A DNA stretch of 64,000 nt, from assembly GCA_025201765.1 (NCBI GenBank), contig MU623395.1:146317-210316 (forward strand), given 5' to 3'. Origin of the DNA: Daldinia sp. FL1419. Its lineage: Eukaryota > Ascomycota > Sordariomycetes > Xylariales > Hypoxylaceae. Both the position numbers and the translations under genes were made by a program. Positions 24,196 to 35,892 of the stretch are shown in pieces. Within the stretch, counting starts at the first letter, position 1, and each line of letters opens with the position of its first letter. The notes beneath the pieces are model-generated. The model had not been told where the DNA came from. It did no database searches and saw nothing but the letters and a program-made list of their open reading frames with translations.

Positions 24196-24580
24196 AGCTG
24201 TGGGATATATCGGGTTTAATGACCATTGATGCTGTGCACTGCCTGGATAGTTGGGCCGAAGAGATTCAACGCGACGAATAAAGACTCGTATAAGGTCATA
24301 AAATACGACGTCCCATGTGTTACTAGTGACGCGAGTTACGGGAATATCCTCATTTACACGCCGCAAGTGATCAGACCTCAGACTGGTGCGTGCTAGTAAC
24401 CAACCATCGATAAAAAAAAACTTCAAGCTTGGACCATCAATCATACCTAGATTCGTATTTCATCGGGCTTCGGATGATTTCACAGCGACGATCTTGAAGT
24501 CATAGCGATTCCGATTAGATATCGTTAAAACTGGGAATTTTGAGATTTGAGCAGGGAAGTTAATAGGTGGGGTTTAATGC

Positions 24581-24614
<34 letters not shown>

Positions 24615-26110
24615 CCTTCTTTTACTCCAACTGATTCACGAAGTCACAGATGAGATCGAATTATATGATTTATTGACTTTGGAATGAGAAAAATAAGATA
24701 GAATAAAGGGGTTCAGCTTATACATATAGTTGTATGTATTGTGTACAATTTAGCGGTAGAACCTTAATACAGCGTAAAAACGACAAGATGAATGGGAGCT
24801 GAAAGGTAAAAATGGTGCGAATTTCGCGGGGTACGCTTGCGTCTTGCGCGGAGAACTCCAAACCAATTGTCGACCGGGTTTTTGGCAAAACCCACCGCTA
24901 AACGATTAGTAGGGGCATTAGTTACATTAGTTACGGTGAGATGGACAGTCCACGTCATTTTCCTTGCATGAGGCCGACGTTGGTTGGCTGACTTGGCTCT
25001 CGCTAACGCAGGAACAATTGGCTGTCAGGGTACGTCCGCGACCTAGCCAACCACCCGCAAAAACAAAGTACCTATTCAGGTCGCAGGAAGGCTTGGTTAT
25101 TTTGGTTGGACCCACTTAACGTTTGAGGCTTTAACGTCGGACTGGCTGAATTGACGGCTGGGCTTTGCTGGGCTTAATTGGGCGGTATCGCTCCGGCAAC
25201 GCCCAGCCACATCTTTTATTTACTTGGATCCAAGTTCGAGACCCGATATCATCGTCCGGAAATCCAGGTGGCAGGGCCAATTGCAGATTCTCTACTGCAA
25301 CTACCCATCATCTAACATCTTAGAATCATACCTTCGATCTTTGCTTTAACCAACCTCCTCTTTTCTGCCACAATTGTGCAAATCGTAGTATCGAAGGGCA
25401 AAAAGGAGGGAAAGAAGATTTGGCACCTGCTAACCCACTACCAGTTACCAGGCTCCTCTTCGTACCTAGACAATCATACCTGCTCTTCTTCTCCGTCTAA
25501 AGTTTTTTCTTCAGAAGGGCAAAGGGCTGTTGTCCAGAAGAAAAAAAAAACAATTGAACTTCTAAGTTACAATACCTAATCATATCATTTACCCTATACC
25601 TTTCTACCACATCCTTCTGCTCCTCACCTAAATCCAACCCACCTTTTACCTTGTCCACCCAGCAACTGCACAGTGCCCTTCCGTGCATCTGTTCCAAGTA
25701 TCACTCTGACAAACTCAGATCAAAAGGTTACCGATCTTTAGTATCGACAAGTAGAAGTGGTTTCGACGACTTCCGCCCTTTTTATATACGTGCCCGACGA
25801 CCAAAGTCCAGCACGGGTAACAGCATTCCGCACGACGGCCGTGGGATTTTCGAGATTAACAGTGCATCTGCATTCCGTCTCGAGCGTCCCCTTCCCCGCC
25901 GTCCAAACATCGTCGCATTCCAGCGTTGGTGCTGCTCGAGTTCGTCATACCACGCCGTCGCTCCCCGGGAGGACGGGAGTGGAGAGAGGGTAACACACCT
26001 CGGGATATTGGGAAATAAAGAGAAAGGATGCCTAGCTTTCAAATCGGTTGGTATCGTAAGTATACCCAACAACAACAGTGACAAACTATTATTGTCGGTG
26101 AAGACTAACA
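24196..26110. other. Intergenic stretch with poly-T tract
   Basis: About 1.9 kb. It contains a run of 30 T at 24585-24614, GGGCTTTGCTGGGCTTAATT near 25161, and a pyrimidine-rich stretch (25590-25680) just upstream of the Fig1 start, as expected for a fungal 5' UTR/promoter. A 190-codon frame starting at 25651 runs into the Fig1 first exon in another frame and is rejected. Confidence 0.5.
24585..24614. repeat. Poly-T tract of 30
   Basis: Uninterrupted run of 30 T, about 400 bp behind the dienelactone-hydrolase-like gene. It could be the poly-A end of a reverse-oriented retroposed sequence, but no recognisable retroelement sits beside it. Confidence 0.9.
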
Positions 26111-26958
26111 ATGACGATAGGGTTCATACCGTTCCTCGGATACCATCATGTTTTGATGATACTAATAGCTGTCTCAATAATATTGCTGTGTATGTCGATT
26201 GCATTCCTATCCGTCTTTCCTAATTGGATCGTCGTGCTAACATTCTTTACCCAACAGCACTTCTATTAGCAGGTTGCTCGTCATCATCACCCCTCATACC
26301 CGACATCTTCCTACTCTCCATCTACTACGAGAAGTACACCGCCGTGCCGGACACAGCCCAAGTCGACTACAATGTGAACCAAGCTATCAGCAACATCGTC
26401 GGGACAGCCCACCTACAAGCTCGCGTCGGTTATTTTGGCATTTGCATCAACCCCGACGGCGGTTCCTGGTTATGCAGCAACAATGCTACTGCCCTTGCCA
26501 ACGAAGTCTCGGTCGATCAGGACCCGCTCAACCTTATCTGGCTCGCTAGTCAGTTTAAGGATATGATCGTGTTCCCCTACTTGATTATCATTGCTATCAT
26601 CTTTGCTTTCGTCTGCTTTTTGCTGCTTGCTACCTTCCCCGGTTGGCACGAGGAGGAAGACGAGGATGGATCGGACCGCGAGATCAAGCCCTTCCCCAGT
26701 CGACCCGTCTCCCAGGTTGCATTAGCCATCATCTTCATCGCATCTATCTTCGTCCTCGTATCCGTGCTATGGCAGCATACAGCATCCGTGGCCGCATCCA
26801 TCATAGCGCAAGATTTCGGTAACGGTAGTGTCTTATCAGGAATCGGTTCCAGCGCCATGGTCATGGGTTGGTTTAGTTTTACGCTTCTTATCATTGTTAC
26901 GATCGGTCTGCTAGTCATGATTTTAAGTATCAGGGTGCTGTCGGCATTAGCGGACTAA
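26111..26958 (+). CDS. FIG1: Fig1-family Ca2+ regulator / membrane fusion protein
   Basis: Two exons: 26111-26189 and 26258-26958, with a 68-bp intron (GTATGT...CAACAG); 259 residues. Four membrane helices: about 14-36 (VLMILIAVSIILLSLLLAGC), 130-150 (FPYLIIIAIIFAFVCFLLLA), 185-205 and 225-248. The first extracellular loop carries GYFGICINPDGGSWLCSN, the claudin-like GφφGxC...C signature of Fig1. Between helices 2 and 3 lies an acidic cytoplasmic loop (HEEEDEDGSDREIKPFP). In yeast and Neurospora, Fig1 acts in low-affinity Ca2+ influx, mating and cell fusion. The short first exon is needed for helix 1. Length matches the family. Function in this fungus is by homology. Confidence 0.9.
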
Positions 26959-28777
26959 AAAATGAATGAGGAAGGGGAAAAACGGTACGGAAGTATATTT
27001 TCGGGAACGGCACCACGGCGGCGTGGCCATGTGTATATGGGAGGGAGGGGTTCACCGACAAACACGACGATATTTCTTGTTGAACGGTCAGCATCTGGGA
27101 TTGGAGTTGGCAAGAAAGGGGGTTCCTCGGTGAAATAATGATTTTTGTCTTTCCCATTTCTAACTCGAGCTGCCGCGTTTCGCCGGCTCGATTTTTACTT
27201 TACTTATCTATGAGGGATCCCGTCGACGGTGTCTATACGAAACGATTCGGAAGGAGACACGCGGTTAGGAGGGGAGATGTCGACGAATTACACAAACATA
27301 TATGAGGGTCAGTAATGAAATGAAGAGATGATGACAGACGAAGATCGTGGGGATTTCTACGAAATTGAGCTCGCTGTCGTGATTTGAAGCGGCGTGCTAG
27401 AACCGCGGAATTTGAGGAGCTCCTAGCTGTGCATAGGATTTTTGTATTACTTAGAAGAATGGCATCTTTGCACTTGAGACCGTCTTGTCTGGTTGTAGTG
27501 GTGCATTTCAATATGCTTGATTAATGAAATTACATTCCCGCGCATTTGACTTGGCTATGTGACTTTAATGTTTCGTTCATACTTGATCATCATTTGTTCT
27601 GATGAGATTACTTGGGATTACGATGGCGTCAGAGTTTCATCACGATGTCGTTCCACGGCCTATTAGAATAGAATATATGAAGTATTTCCAGTAAATAATT
27701 GAGGAACATTCGAGACTGGAAATATCCCGTGTCGGGAGGTTTGTTTGTAATGCCAATTATCGGTCAATTAGGAACACGCTGTCTTTCTTTAACCCAACAC
27801 ATTCATATATCCAAGCCAATTTTCTTGTCAATTGACAGCTAAGCTACCTAAAGGAATATTCGGGATGTGTTCGAATAGAAACGAACTCGGGTTCAATCAT
27901 ATTTCCAATATTACTACAAGTATTTCTAATCTATTGGGGGCTGTATAGGAAGGATCTTCTTCGTGACGATGCAACCAGGCATCGCGCACAACGAAAATCA
28001 AAATCAAATCAAGTTTGAAAGACAACCAAAATTACGGGAACTACGATCCACGAAGGATAATAGAAGAGGGTCAACTCCGCGCTGTGCAATGCAGGTTTCC
28101 CCCCTTAAGAGCCCTTATTCTTGAGCAAAGGCTCTTCTCCCAAGGTAAGTATGAAGAAGAAAAAGAGAAGAGAAAATTCAAAGATGGTGGGAAGGTGGAC
28201 GGATATTTATATTTTTCTGGAGGGGGCTGGGAAGTGGGGCGGTCAATTAGGTTTTGTTTGTTTGTTTGTTTGTTCCTGCACAATTGAATTACATGGTGGT
28301 CTGTGTTGTTATGTAGTACTTACCATTTGTACCTGCGCAAGTGCTTTGTGCAGCAGTTACATAACCGTTAGATGCTTCTAACCTAGGAAAGAACTTGTTA
28401 CGTTAGTTCGGATCGCGATAGCTTCACCTGCCTAACCTTAAGATACCAACCTAAAGGTACAAATATTTTAACTTCCAATTCCTGTAATTAGGTATCCCAT
28501 GCGTACCTACTAGCGCAATGTAACCCTTATAAGCGACGTTGCTACAGCGGACAGGCCAGAAGCTCGGCGCGAAAAACCAGGGTGGTTATTGGCTGCCTAA
28601 TACAACTTCGTCGTTCGAGCCGAGCTACCGCGCCGTGATGTTGCTTTTCACACACTTCATCCCCTCGTATGCGATGGGCATGACATGTTAAAATGTGCGA
28701 GTATATACCTACATGATAGGAGGTAGTTAGTCCATACAACTTGTACAATCGATAGACGCATATCAGTAACATCAATA
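26959..28777. other. Intergenic stretch with TTTG microsatellite
   Basis: About 1.8 kb, no gene supported. Contains a TTTG microsatellite at about 28252-28274 and poly-purine stretches near 28150. Frames around 28015-28380 are simple-sequence artefacts. Confidence 0.5.
28252..28274. repeat. TTTG microsatellite
   Basis: Five to six TTTG units in a row, in non-coding DNA. Confidence 0.9.
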
Positions 28778-29524
28778 ATGTCGTCGCCAGCATCCATCAC
28801 AACATCCCTTCCCACTGGCACCATCTCAGAATGGTGTCTCCTTCCTAGAAACATCCGTGCCACTCTCTTCAGCAACAGCTGTCCTGAGCCCTACGAGAAA
28901 GGCACGTCCGTCTCTCCCAGGGACTTCCAGGGCATATGCTGCAACGGCGTCATCGTCGACACCTCCTTCGACATATACAGCAATTCCTCCCCCTTTACCC
29001 CTTTCTCCAACCCCAATGACGAGCCGCTCCGCCCCGTCAACATAGAGGACCTAGTGTGTTGCGGGGTGACTGGCGTGCAAACTGCTGCTCTAGACCTCAC
29101 CCCGAACCCTAGGACGGCTTGCGCCCCGGGAACCGTCGGTACACCGTTGGCTAGCCTGGCCGCGACGAATGTAACGCGGGCGACGCCGTTCTCTGTTACG
29201 TACGCCGAGGGCACTCCTCCATCGAGAAGTGCGGATCCGTCTGCTACCGTTACAAATGACTTATGGGGGTGGATGACACCGCAGTACGGCGAGTCGGGGA
29301 CGCCTATTTGTCTTCTGATGAATACGAAGGCGAGCGGCGTTGATGTAGCCCAGGTTACGGTGCCGGCTACGTATGTGCCCCCAACTACTTCGGCTACGGA
29401 CACAGGCTCGACTGCGGAACCTACCTCCTCGTCGGGTGCTGGCTCTTGGGGCGTACAGAATCAGCCGAAGACGCGCTTATTTGCTACGTTAGGGCTCATG
29501 ATTGCAGGATTGCTTTTAGTGTAG
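28778..29524 (+). CDS. Cys-rich protein with GPI-like C-terminus, unknown
   Basis: Single exon, 248 residues. Cysteines come in clusters (SEWCLLP, NSCPEPY, GICCNG, DLVCCGV, TACAPG), with several N-glycosylation sequons. After a Ser/Thr-rich linker (TTSATDTGSTAEPTSSSGAG) the protein ends in a hydrophobic tail (RLFATLGLMIAGLLLV), typical of GPI-anchored or surface proteins. There is no clear N-terminal signal peptide from ATG 28778, so an upstream signal exon may exist or the start may differ. I do not recognise the family. It converges with the permease gene 400 bp away. Confidence 0.65.
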   Translation: MSSPASITTSLPTGTISEWCLLPRNIRATLFSNSCPEPYEKGTSVSPRDFQGICCNGVIVDTSFDIYSNSSPFTPFSNPNDEPLRPVNIEDLVCCGVTGVQTAALDLTPNPRTACAPGTVGTPLASLAATNVTRATPFSVTYAEGTPPSRSADPSATVTNDLWGWMTPQYGESGTPICLLMNTKASGVDVAQVTVPATYVPPTTSATDTGSTAEPTSSSGAGSWGVQNQPKTRLFATLGLMIAGLLLV

Positions 29525-29923
29525 AAGTTTTTTTTCGTGATTATTTTCTAGGTATGACTTGATGAATCGGAGATAGGGTATGATTTTTGGGTAATGATGG
29601 TACGTGTTTGGCAATGGAACTTGATATAGTACTAATATGAATGATACCTTCACAAAAATCAACAATTGTAATATGCTATGCCAGTAACAAAAAGAATTGC
29701 TGTCTATATTCAGTGCCATACTCTTATTCCGATGGTAGACATCCAATCTCGGCGCAGAACACACAATTTACCATTAATACTGCGTGATTCAATATTGTAA
29801 CATAGATCTTCTAAATCTATCTTATGCGGGTATCTATTCAAGATTATTTTTTATCCCCAAGTCATCATACATATAGTCCCTACACCCAGCCAGACTCAAC
29901 CCCTACACCGAAGCAAAACCAAA
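29525..29923. other. Convergent intergenic region
   Basis: About 400 bp between converging genes, AT-rich, presumably two 3' UTRs. No other feature seen. Confidence 0.5.
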
Positions 29924-31662
29924 TCAAGCAAGCCAAAACCACACCTTCTCGTACCAATTGCGCGGTATTCGCTCCTCATCTGCCGCACTTAAATCATCCA
30001 TCTCCTTCTTGCCCGTCCAGACATCCACATCCTCGATCTTGGTCGCGAAAGGCGTACGATAGATTAGCTTGTGTCCAAAGTACAGGACTAAGAATATCGG
30101 AATGGTGATGTACGCGGCGAGGAAGCCGGACACGCTCCACTCTGACGGGAAGAAGACTTGGAACCCGTTGGTTAGGGTCAAGAGGACGATGATGAATAGC
30201 ACGACATAAGTTGCATATGGCTGTAGCGGTGTCCTGTATGGTAAGGCGTCGAGCATTCCGTGATATTCCATCGCTTTTCGGAAGCGTATGTATGTGATCA
30301 TGACTACAATCCATGCGATGAATCCCGAGATGGTCGAGATGTTGGTGAACCACTGGAATACTTCCGCACCGGAATTGGATACGTTGAGGAAAGCTAGACA
30401 TGCTACTAGTAGCGTGAACAGCACCGCAACGTACGGCACACCTCTGCGAGTAGTGAGCCCGAACCACCGCGGCGCTTGGCCATTAATCGCCATGGAGTAC
30501 AGTACACGCGAGCCTGAGTAGCAGAACGCATTGCCAGCCGACCAAGCAGAGGTCAGAATTGCAGCGTTAATAACGTGGTTAAGCCCACCGATCCCAGCGC
30601 GTAATATTCCGAGAACGAAGGGACTGGCCGACGCGTTCGAGTCTCCGTTTAACAACATCTCGTCGGTATTCGGAACGAGGACTCCAATGACGAGAGATCC
30701 GAGACCGTAAAAGATAGCCAATCGCCAGACGAAGCGGCGCGCCGCCTTGGGGATATTGCGTCGTGGCGAAACGGTCTCACCGGCCGAAAGCGCGATGAGT
30801 TCCGGCGACGTGACGAAGGAGAACCCCGCGCGCGCAAACGCCGTCCAGTACGCTAGGAAGCGGCCGGTATTTCCTCCCACCAGATACGGTACAAACGCTC
30901 CAGGCGGGTCCTGCCAATTCTTGAAGTACAGAGGATCGTGCGTAGGCCCGCCACCGAAGAATAGGACGATACCCAAGATAATCAAGCCCGTTATAGTGAT
31001 AAGCTTTATACTCGCGAACCAGAACTCCGCCTCTCCAAAGAACGACACAGCGATGATATTAAGTAGTAGAATAACAATAAGCTGTATAGCAATCCAGACG
31101 GCAACAGGAACAGCCGTAGTCCAGTACTGTATGATGATGGCACCGGCGGTGCACTCGGCGGCGAGCAGCATGGCGTAGGCGTACCAGTAGTTCCAGCCGT
31201 CGGCGAAGGCGAGACTCGGTTCGACGAAGCGGCCGACGAAATACGGGATCGAAATGCCCTTCATGGGGAGGTACGTGACCATCTCCGCTAGGTCGTTCAT
31301 GACCACCCAGACGACGAACATCATGGATAAGTACGCCATGAATAGCGGCGCTGGCCCCGTGGTTGCTAGGATTTGCCCAGAGCCGACGAAGAGACCGGTT
31401 CCGATGCTTGGGATGGTTAGTAATTGTGACCGTTGGCTTCTGGTATAGTGTTTTGGGGGGATCGAGTGACTTACGCGCCCCCTAGAGCGAGGAATTGGAT
31501 ATGCCGACTCTTCAAACCTCTCTTGAGCTGGTGACCGCTTTCGAGGTTCATCTCGCCGACCCGACTCGACGCGCTACGGTCAAGCACATCACCTTTCGGT
31601 TCAGACTCGATCCGACCCGCGTCGTCGGTGGCATATGTCACCTCTTCGCTTTGGCGACCCAT
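29924..31662 (-). CDS. Amino-acid permease (YAT/APC family)
   Basis: Two exons on the minus strand: 31475-31662 and 29924-31406, with a 68-bp intron; 556 residues. A polar N-terminus of ~50 residues is followed by twelve hydrophobic segments. The first, HIQFLALGGAIGTGLFVGSG, is the conserved substrate-binding GTGLF motif of fungal amino-acid transporters and spans the splice junction. Other family marks are GFSFVTSPELIALSAGE, ETVSPRRNIPKAARR and NAFCYSGSRVLYSMA. It is a plasma-membrane proton symporter by family. Specificity (general, basic, dicarboxylic) cannot be told. The C-terminus is a short cytosolic tail ending WYEKVWFWLA. Confidence 0.93.
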
Positions 31663-32225
31663 CTTCCACTCTGTAGATAGATTTAAAGTTGCAATCGCAT
31701 ACGGTCGTACGGCGGTAACTTATACGCTTATCTGATATGTATGCTATGGCTGGACGCACGGATGAAAGTATAATTGAGGGACCCGAGCGGTTGGAATGCG
31801 GGTACAATGTGCAAAATGCAACGTGCGATGCGCAATGCAAGTAAGATGCGCTCAGCACATGATATATACAGTATGTATGTAAGATTACACGAGGCCAGAG
31901 AAAAAGAAGAAGAAGAAGAAAGAATCGAAGGCTTCTAGATTTTATTTATCACGAGGCCGGCCAAGTCATACTAGGCTAGGTATTAAAAGGTGGTATTACG
32001 TACATAGAAAAGATACAGCGTTTCCATTCCCTCTTCACTCTTCATGGGGTTTGGTGGACCTCATACCTGGTCGGCCTTCCTAAACGGAAAGATCTGGGTC
32101 GACCGTTACCTCTTGAGGTTTAGCGACTTGCGGAGAAGGTGGTTCAAGGATTTTATTTGCTAGTTATTGTAAAGATAAACCAAGATAAACCCGGGAGAGA
32201 GGAGAGATATGATCCCTACCGACGC

Positions 32226-32279
32226 GAGATAGGTGAGATAGGTGAGATAGGTGGGCAAGGTGGGCAAGGTGGGCAAGGT
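32226..32279. repeat. Minisatellite, six 9-bp units of two types
   Basis: Three perfect copies of GAGATAGGT are followed directly by three perfect copies of GGGCAAGGT, all in register. The two types differ at four positions, suggesting one expanded array in which a variant was itself amplified. Confidence 0.9.
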
Positions 32280-32413
32280 GGGATAGCCAACTAGGTAGCC
32301 GACTACCTAGGTAGTCAGCGTGAAGATAGGCCCGAAAAGGCCTGGGCGAGACCTATCTTTAAGCCGTCTTTAGGGCACAGTAGTCTCTACTATAGCGCCC
32401 CCGGACCTGCGGA

Positions 32414-32716
32414 CTAAGAACGCCAAAGGTAACGAGCATCAGAGGCTGAAACTTCTTTATTCCATACCATAGAAACTACCACGGTATTCTTGCCCACATA
32501 GGGAATCGCCCCTATCGTTGAAATTCTCGGCAGAAGCTTAGGTAAAAGAAATCTATGACGATGCGCGGAATACACCACGTTCGGTGTCTCGAATTGGTCT
32601 AGGTATAATATCTCTACAGCCGTTTCTATCCGAGCTAACCCACCGCTCTCCCATAGCGCCGACAACACCAAGTCGGTGAAGTTGGGGTATCGTCGAGATA
32701 GTCGAGATATAATCAT
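32414..32716 (-). CDS. Possible gene fragment, 100 aa, unknown
   Basis: ATG 32716 to stop 32414. The frame (DLVLSALWESGGLARIETAV ... VVVSMVWNKEVSASDARYLW) has protein-like hydrophobic patterning and no simple sequence, and could be the C-terminal part of a larger lost protein. No family recognised, no upstream exon found. It may be a pseudogene fragment. Confidence 0.3.
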   Translation of the reverse strand: MIISRLSRRYPNFTDLVLSALWESGGLARIETAVEILYLDQFETPNVVYSAHRHRFLLPKLLPRISTIGAIPYVGKNTVVVSMVWNKEVSASDARYLWRS

Positions 32717-33028
32717 CCATGTTTTTTTTTCTCATGTCGAGCAAGCGACGAATAAACCACACAGGTATTTAGCGTATGTAGGAACGAGTCAGGATAGGAG
32801 GGACGGGTTTTTAATGTGGTGCATGTGATGACGACGCGCCATCCCTGTACCTATGTGGAATTATCCAATAAGTAGCCCACGAATTCCCATAGAATAAACT
32901 TATCCAGCAAACAAACGCCCAACTTTTTAACAAGCCCAGCCAAACCCAAGTTCTCGCTGCCGACCTGTTGCAATCCTGAACTCTATGCAAAAATGATGAT
33001 TTCCTGAGTCTATAAATTATGTGTCTGT

Positions 33029-35892
33029 TTAAGTAGGCCGCTTGAAAGGATGCGCCTCGGTATTCAATACCCACTCATCTAAGCTGATGAGGTTGGGGTC
33101 TGAATATCTACGAAATCAATCAGTGATTTGTTTCTACAAATATTCGGGTGTTGGTATGTGCCGACTTACAATAGGTAAAAATATTTGAGCGTTTCGGCCA
33201 ACCAGAAACTTTCCATCTCGTCGTTCTTGACGGGATTCTCCGAAAGGACGTTGTTGATGGCGCTGTTGCCAACTTCCGTCCGAGTGTGGTTAACGATGGC
33301 GTTGAACATGTCCCATCCCTTCTCTTGCCAAGAGCTGTCGCCTGTGATGCGGTACATGTACCAAACAGACTCGATGGCTTCCGGCCTGCGACAAAAGGGT
33401 TAGCCAAACTGCAAAACTAATGACACCATACGACTATGTTTAGGTAACTATTGGACAAAATTCACTCACCGAAGAATATACGCATGGTAATTGGCGCTAA
33501 CGAAGCCGGGAGGGAGGTTATCCGATTGAATACGGTTTTGCGCGTAGTCCTTGGTGGACATCGGGCGTGTCGGTTCCGGAACGTCGTCGTCTTCTTCCGA
33601 CTGAAGGGGAACCTGACTATCCCCTTCGGATTTATCCGTTGGGCCGCGTATCGGCGAAGGGGGAGCTCTCTTATGGATTCCAACACTCCCCGAATCACCC
33701 TTGCTTGAACCTATTCCATCGGCTACCGTACCCAGATTCTGGTGTCCCTTCATTGTCGCCTTCTCCGTATTATGCAGCTTTTTGACCTTTCGTTCCTCTT
33801 GTTCCTCTTCGAATTTCCTTACCTCTTCGTCGTGGACATCGTGAAGAGGATCTAGCCATTCCCAGTACAGAGTCTCGTTCCAATGGCAATTGTTTGCCTC
33901 TTCACAGGGAACAAGGGTAGCGCCTTCGGGCATAATACCAGTCGGCGTGCTTTCGTAAGCCCATACGCAACCATCGGTGAGCTTCTTTCCAATCTCTACG
34001 TCTTCTGGCATTTCGAATATTTTTCCTCCCATACCAAACATCCCCCCGAGGAAGCAGGTAAGATGTGTTACTTCCCACTCCATTATTGCATCAGTCTCTG
34101 GATTCCCTTTCGTGCTGATCTTAGCAGAAAATAGGATATCACGATCATCAGGAACCATGGGCCGGTATAGCAGCCATTTCTTGACCGCCGCGGAAACTTT
34201 AGTGTGTAGGGTTTTATACTTGGGTTCAAGACCACCGAGGAGCAGCCATTGCTTAGGGAAGTATTCATACGTGCTGTCTTGACTCCCGCCCATGCTATAC
34301 TGCTGGTTGGAATAGAACGACCCGGAGGTGAGCCCTTGAGGAACGCATTTATCCTTTTTTGGTTCTTTCGAGTCGTTGCTACGGCTACGTGATACGGTAC
34401 TTGTTTCTCCCCTATCACTCTTGGGAGAAGCCGTCTTCTCTGACGGCGCATATATTTCCTCACCGTTGGTTACGATCTTTACCGACTTAGTCCCGTCGTC
34501 GTTAGGCGTTCCCACTTGGGAGCGGCTTTGTAGGGATTTACTAGAGCCGGACTTCTGAAGCTCGATCTGTCGCTGCTCTTCTTCTTCTGCTTCTTGGGCG
34601 GCGATAATCGCCTCTGCAGTCTTATTACATCCGCTTGCATCGACATGTTCCGGGAAAATACCAGGAACTGCCGTTCCCCGCTCCTGCCATTCATAGAAGG
34701 CATCCGTGATGCGTGCTACGGCATCATAGTACTTGTTCTCTTTCGTGATCTGTGCGAGACGGGTAAATTCCATGGCGAGAGAGCCCAATTCGGCGACACT
34801 GGCCCCTTGGGCCTTCTTGGGAAGCGACGCAACTGCCGGTTTCCAGTTATAATATAGAATGGGCATACGGTTGGGTGTGTCGAAGACACCCATCAGGATC
34901 TCGGCAAGCTCGAGCGCCTTCTCTAAAAGGATATCGTATCCTCCAGCCTTACCGCCACTGACATCGTACGCCGCGACTAACCCTCCGAGATAACGAATAG
35001 TGGTTTCGAAGACAGGAATCTCAGAACGATATTCGGAGGTGGTAAAATCGATCTTTCCCACCTCGATAAGCGCCTCTTCAAACTCCTCTTTCATGCCCAT
35101 GATCCACAGCGTGTCTAGCGCGTCGACCAGAGTCGCAGCCCAGCCGCAGAAGGGATCGCGAAATTTCTTGGACACCGGGCTCAGCTCGTCGTGTCCTTTA
35201 GCGTAGGTCATATAACCGTTCCAGCCACGAATCATCTCAGCCTTGACCTTGGAAAGGCGTTCCAGACGCTTTTCCCGGACCTGGGGCAACTCCTTATCGA
35301 AATCATACTGTATCGTAGGTATAACTTTGGGCTTTCCGGTCGGTAAGGGGATTATCTCATCTTCGGGGACGGGATAATGCTCGGGGAACTTCTTCCAGTG
35401 CTTAGTCGGGTCGCTCTCCGTCTTGGGCTTTTGCATACCCGGTTTTCCGTGGACGCCTTTGCCCTTGGCACCTTGGCCAACATTCTTATCCGGTATATTG
35501 ATCAAGGGTACTGTGGTGGTCTTCGCGGCGCCGTCCTTATCGTACACGACTACTTTGGTCTTACCGGCGTCCGTGGAGGGGTCAAATTTGTCAAGGACGT
35601 CTTCGCTGGTAGTGGGTTTCAAACTGGGGATCTTAACCCCTTCCTGCTCCTGGCGTGATATTTCGTTATCTCCATCTGAATACCCAGCACCGGTCTTGCC
35701 GGGGAGAGGCTTCTGAGATTGCTTGTTAGTTGTACCGAAATCTCGCTCTGGCGACGACTTGGGCGGGGCTTTATAGGGAATAGCCGCCGAGACGGATTCC
35801 CACTGCTCGCTATCCTGGGAAACGCGATATAGCAAGAATACGACGATGGCGGCGAAGAAGACGTAGTAACGGTATCTACGTAGGCGCAACAT
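33029..35892 (-). CDS. Glycoside hydrolase 47 class I alpha-1,2-mannosidase
   Basis: Three exons on the minus strand: 33470-35892, 33170-33385, 33029-33107; introns 84 and 62 bp; 905 residues. Type II membrane protein: basic MLRLRRYR then helix about 9-22. A ~190-residue Pro/Lys-rich stem precedes the GH47 (alpha/alpha)7 barrel, with DPFCGWAATLVDALDTLWIM, ETTIRYLGGL, ASVAELGSLAMEFTRLAQIT, MPEGATLVPC, LRPEAIESVWYMYRITGD and the terminal VLNTEAHPF, whose Thr coordinates the active-site Ca2+ in the family. Two long polar insertions (roughly 445-530 and 690-790 of the protein) interrupt the barrel. Such enzymes trim Man9GlcNAc2 N-glycans in ER or Golgi. An in-frame ATG at 35946 exists, but the basic-plus-helix start fits 35892 better. 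Confidence 0.92.

Larger units (their letters stand above)
31663..33028. other. Intergenic stretch with 9-bp minisatellite
   Basis: Contains an AGA run at about 31905-31920, a minisatellite of six 9-mers at 32226-32279 (GAGATAGGT three times, then GGGCAAGGT three times), CTACCTAGGTAG near 32303, and a minus-strand frame at 32414-32716 listed separately. Confidence 0.6.

Noticed and set aside
25651..26223. 190-codon plus-strand frame upstream of Fig1
   Set aside because: It overlaps the Fig1 first exon and intron in another frame, starts in pyrimidine-rich promoter DNA and has no motifs.
28891..29403. Minus-strand 170-codon frame under the Cys-rich surface protein
   Set aside because: Shadow frame; the plus-strand protein has coherent Cys pattern and GPI-like tail.
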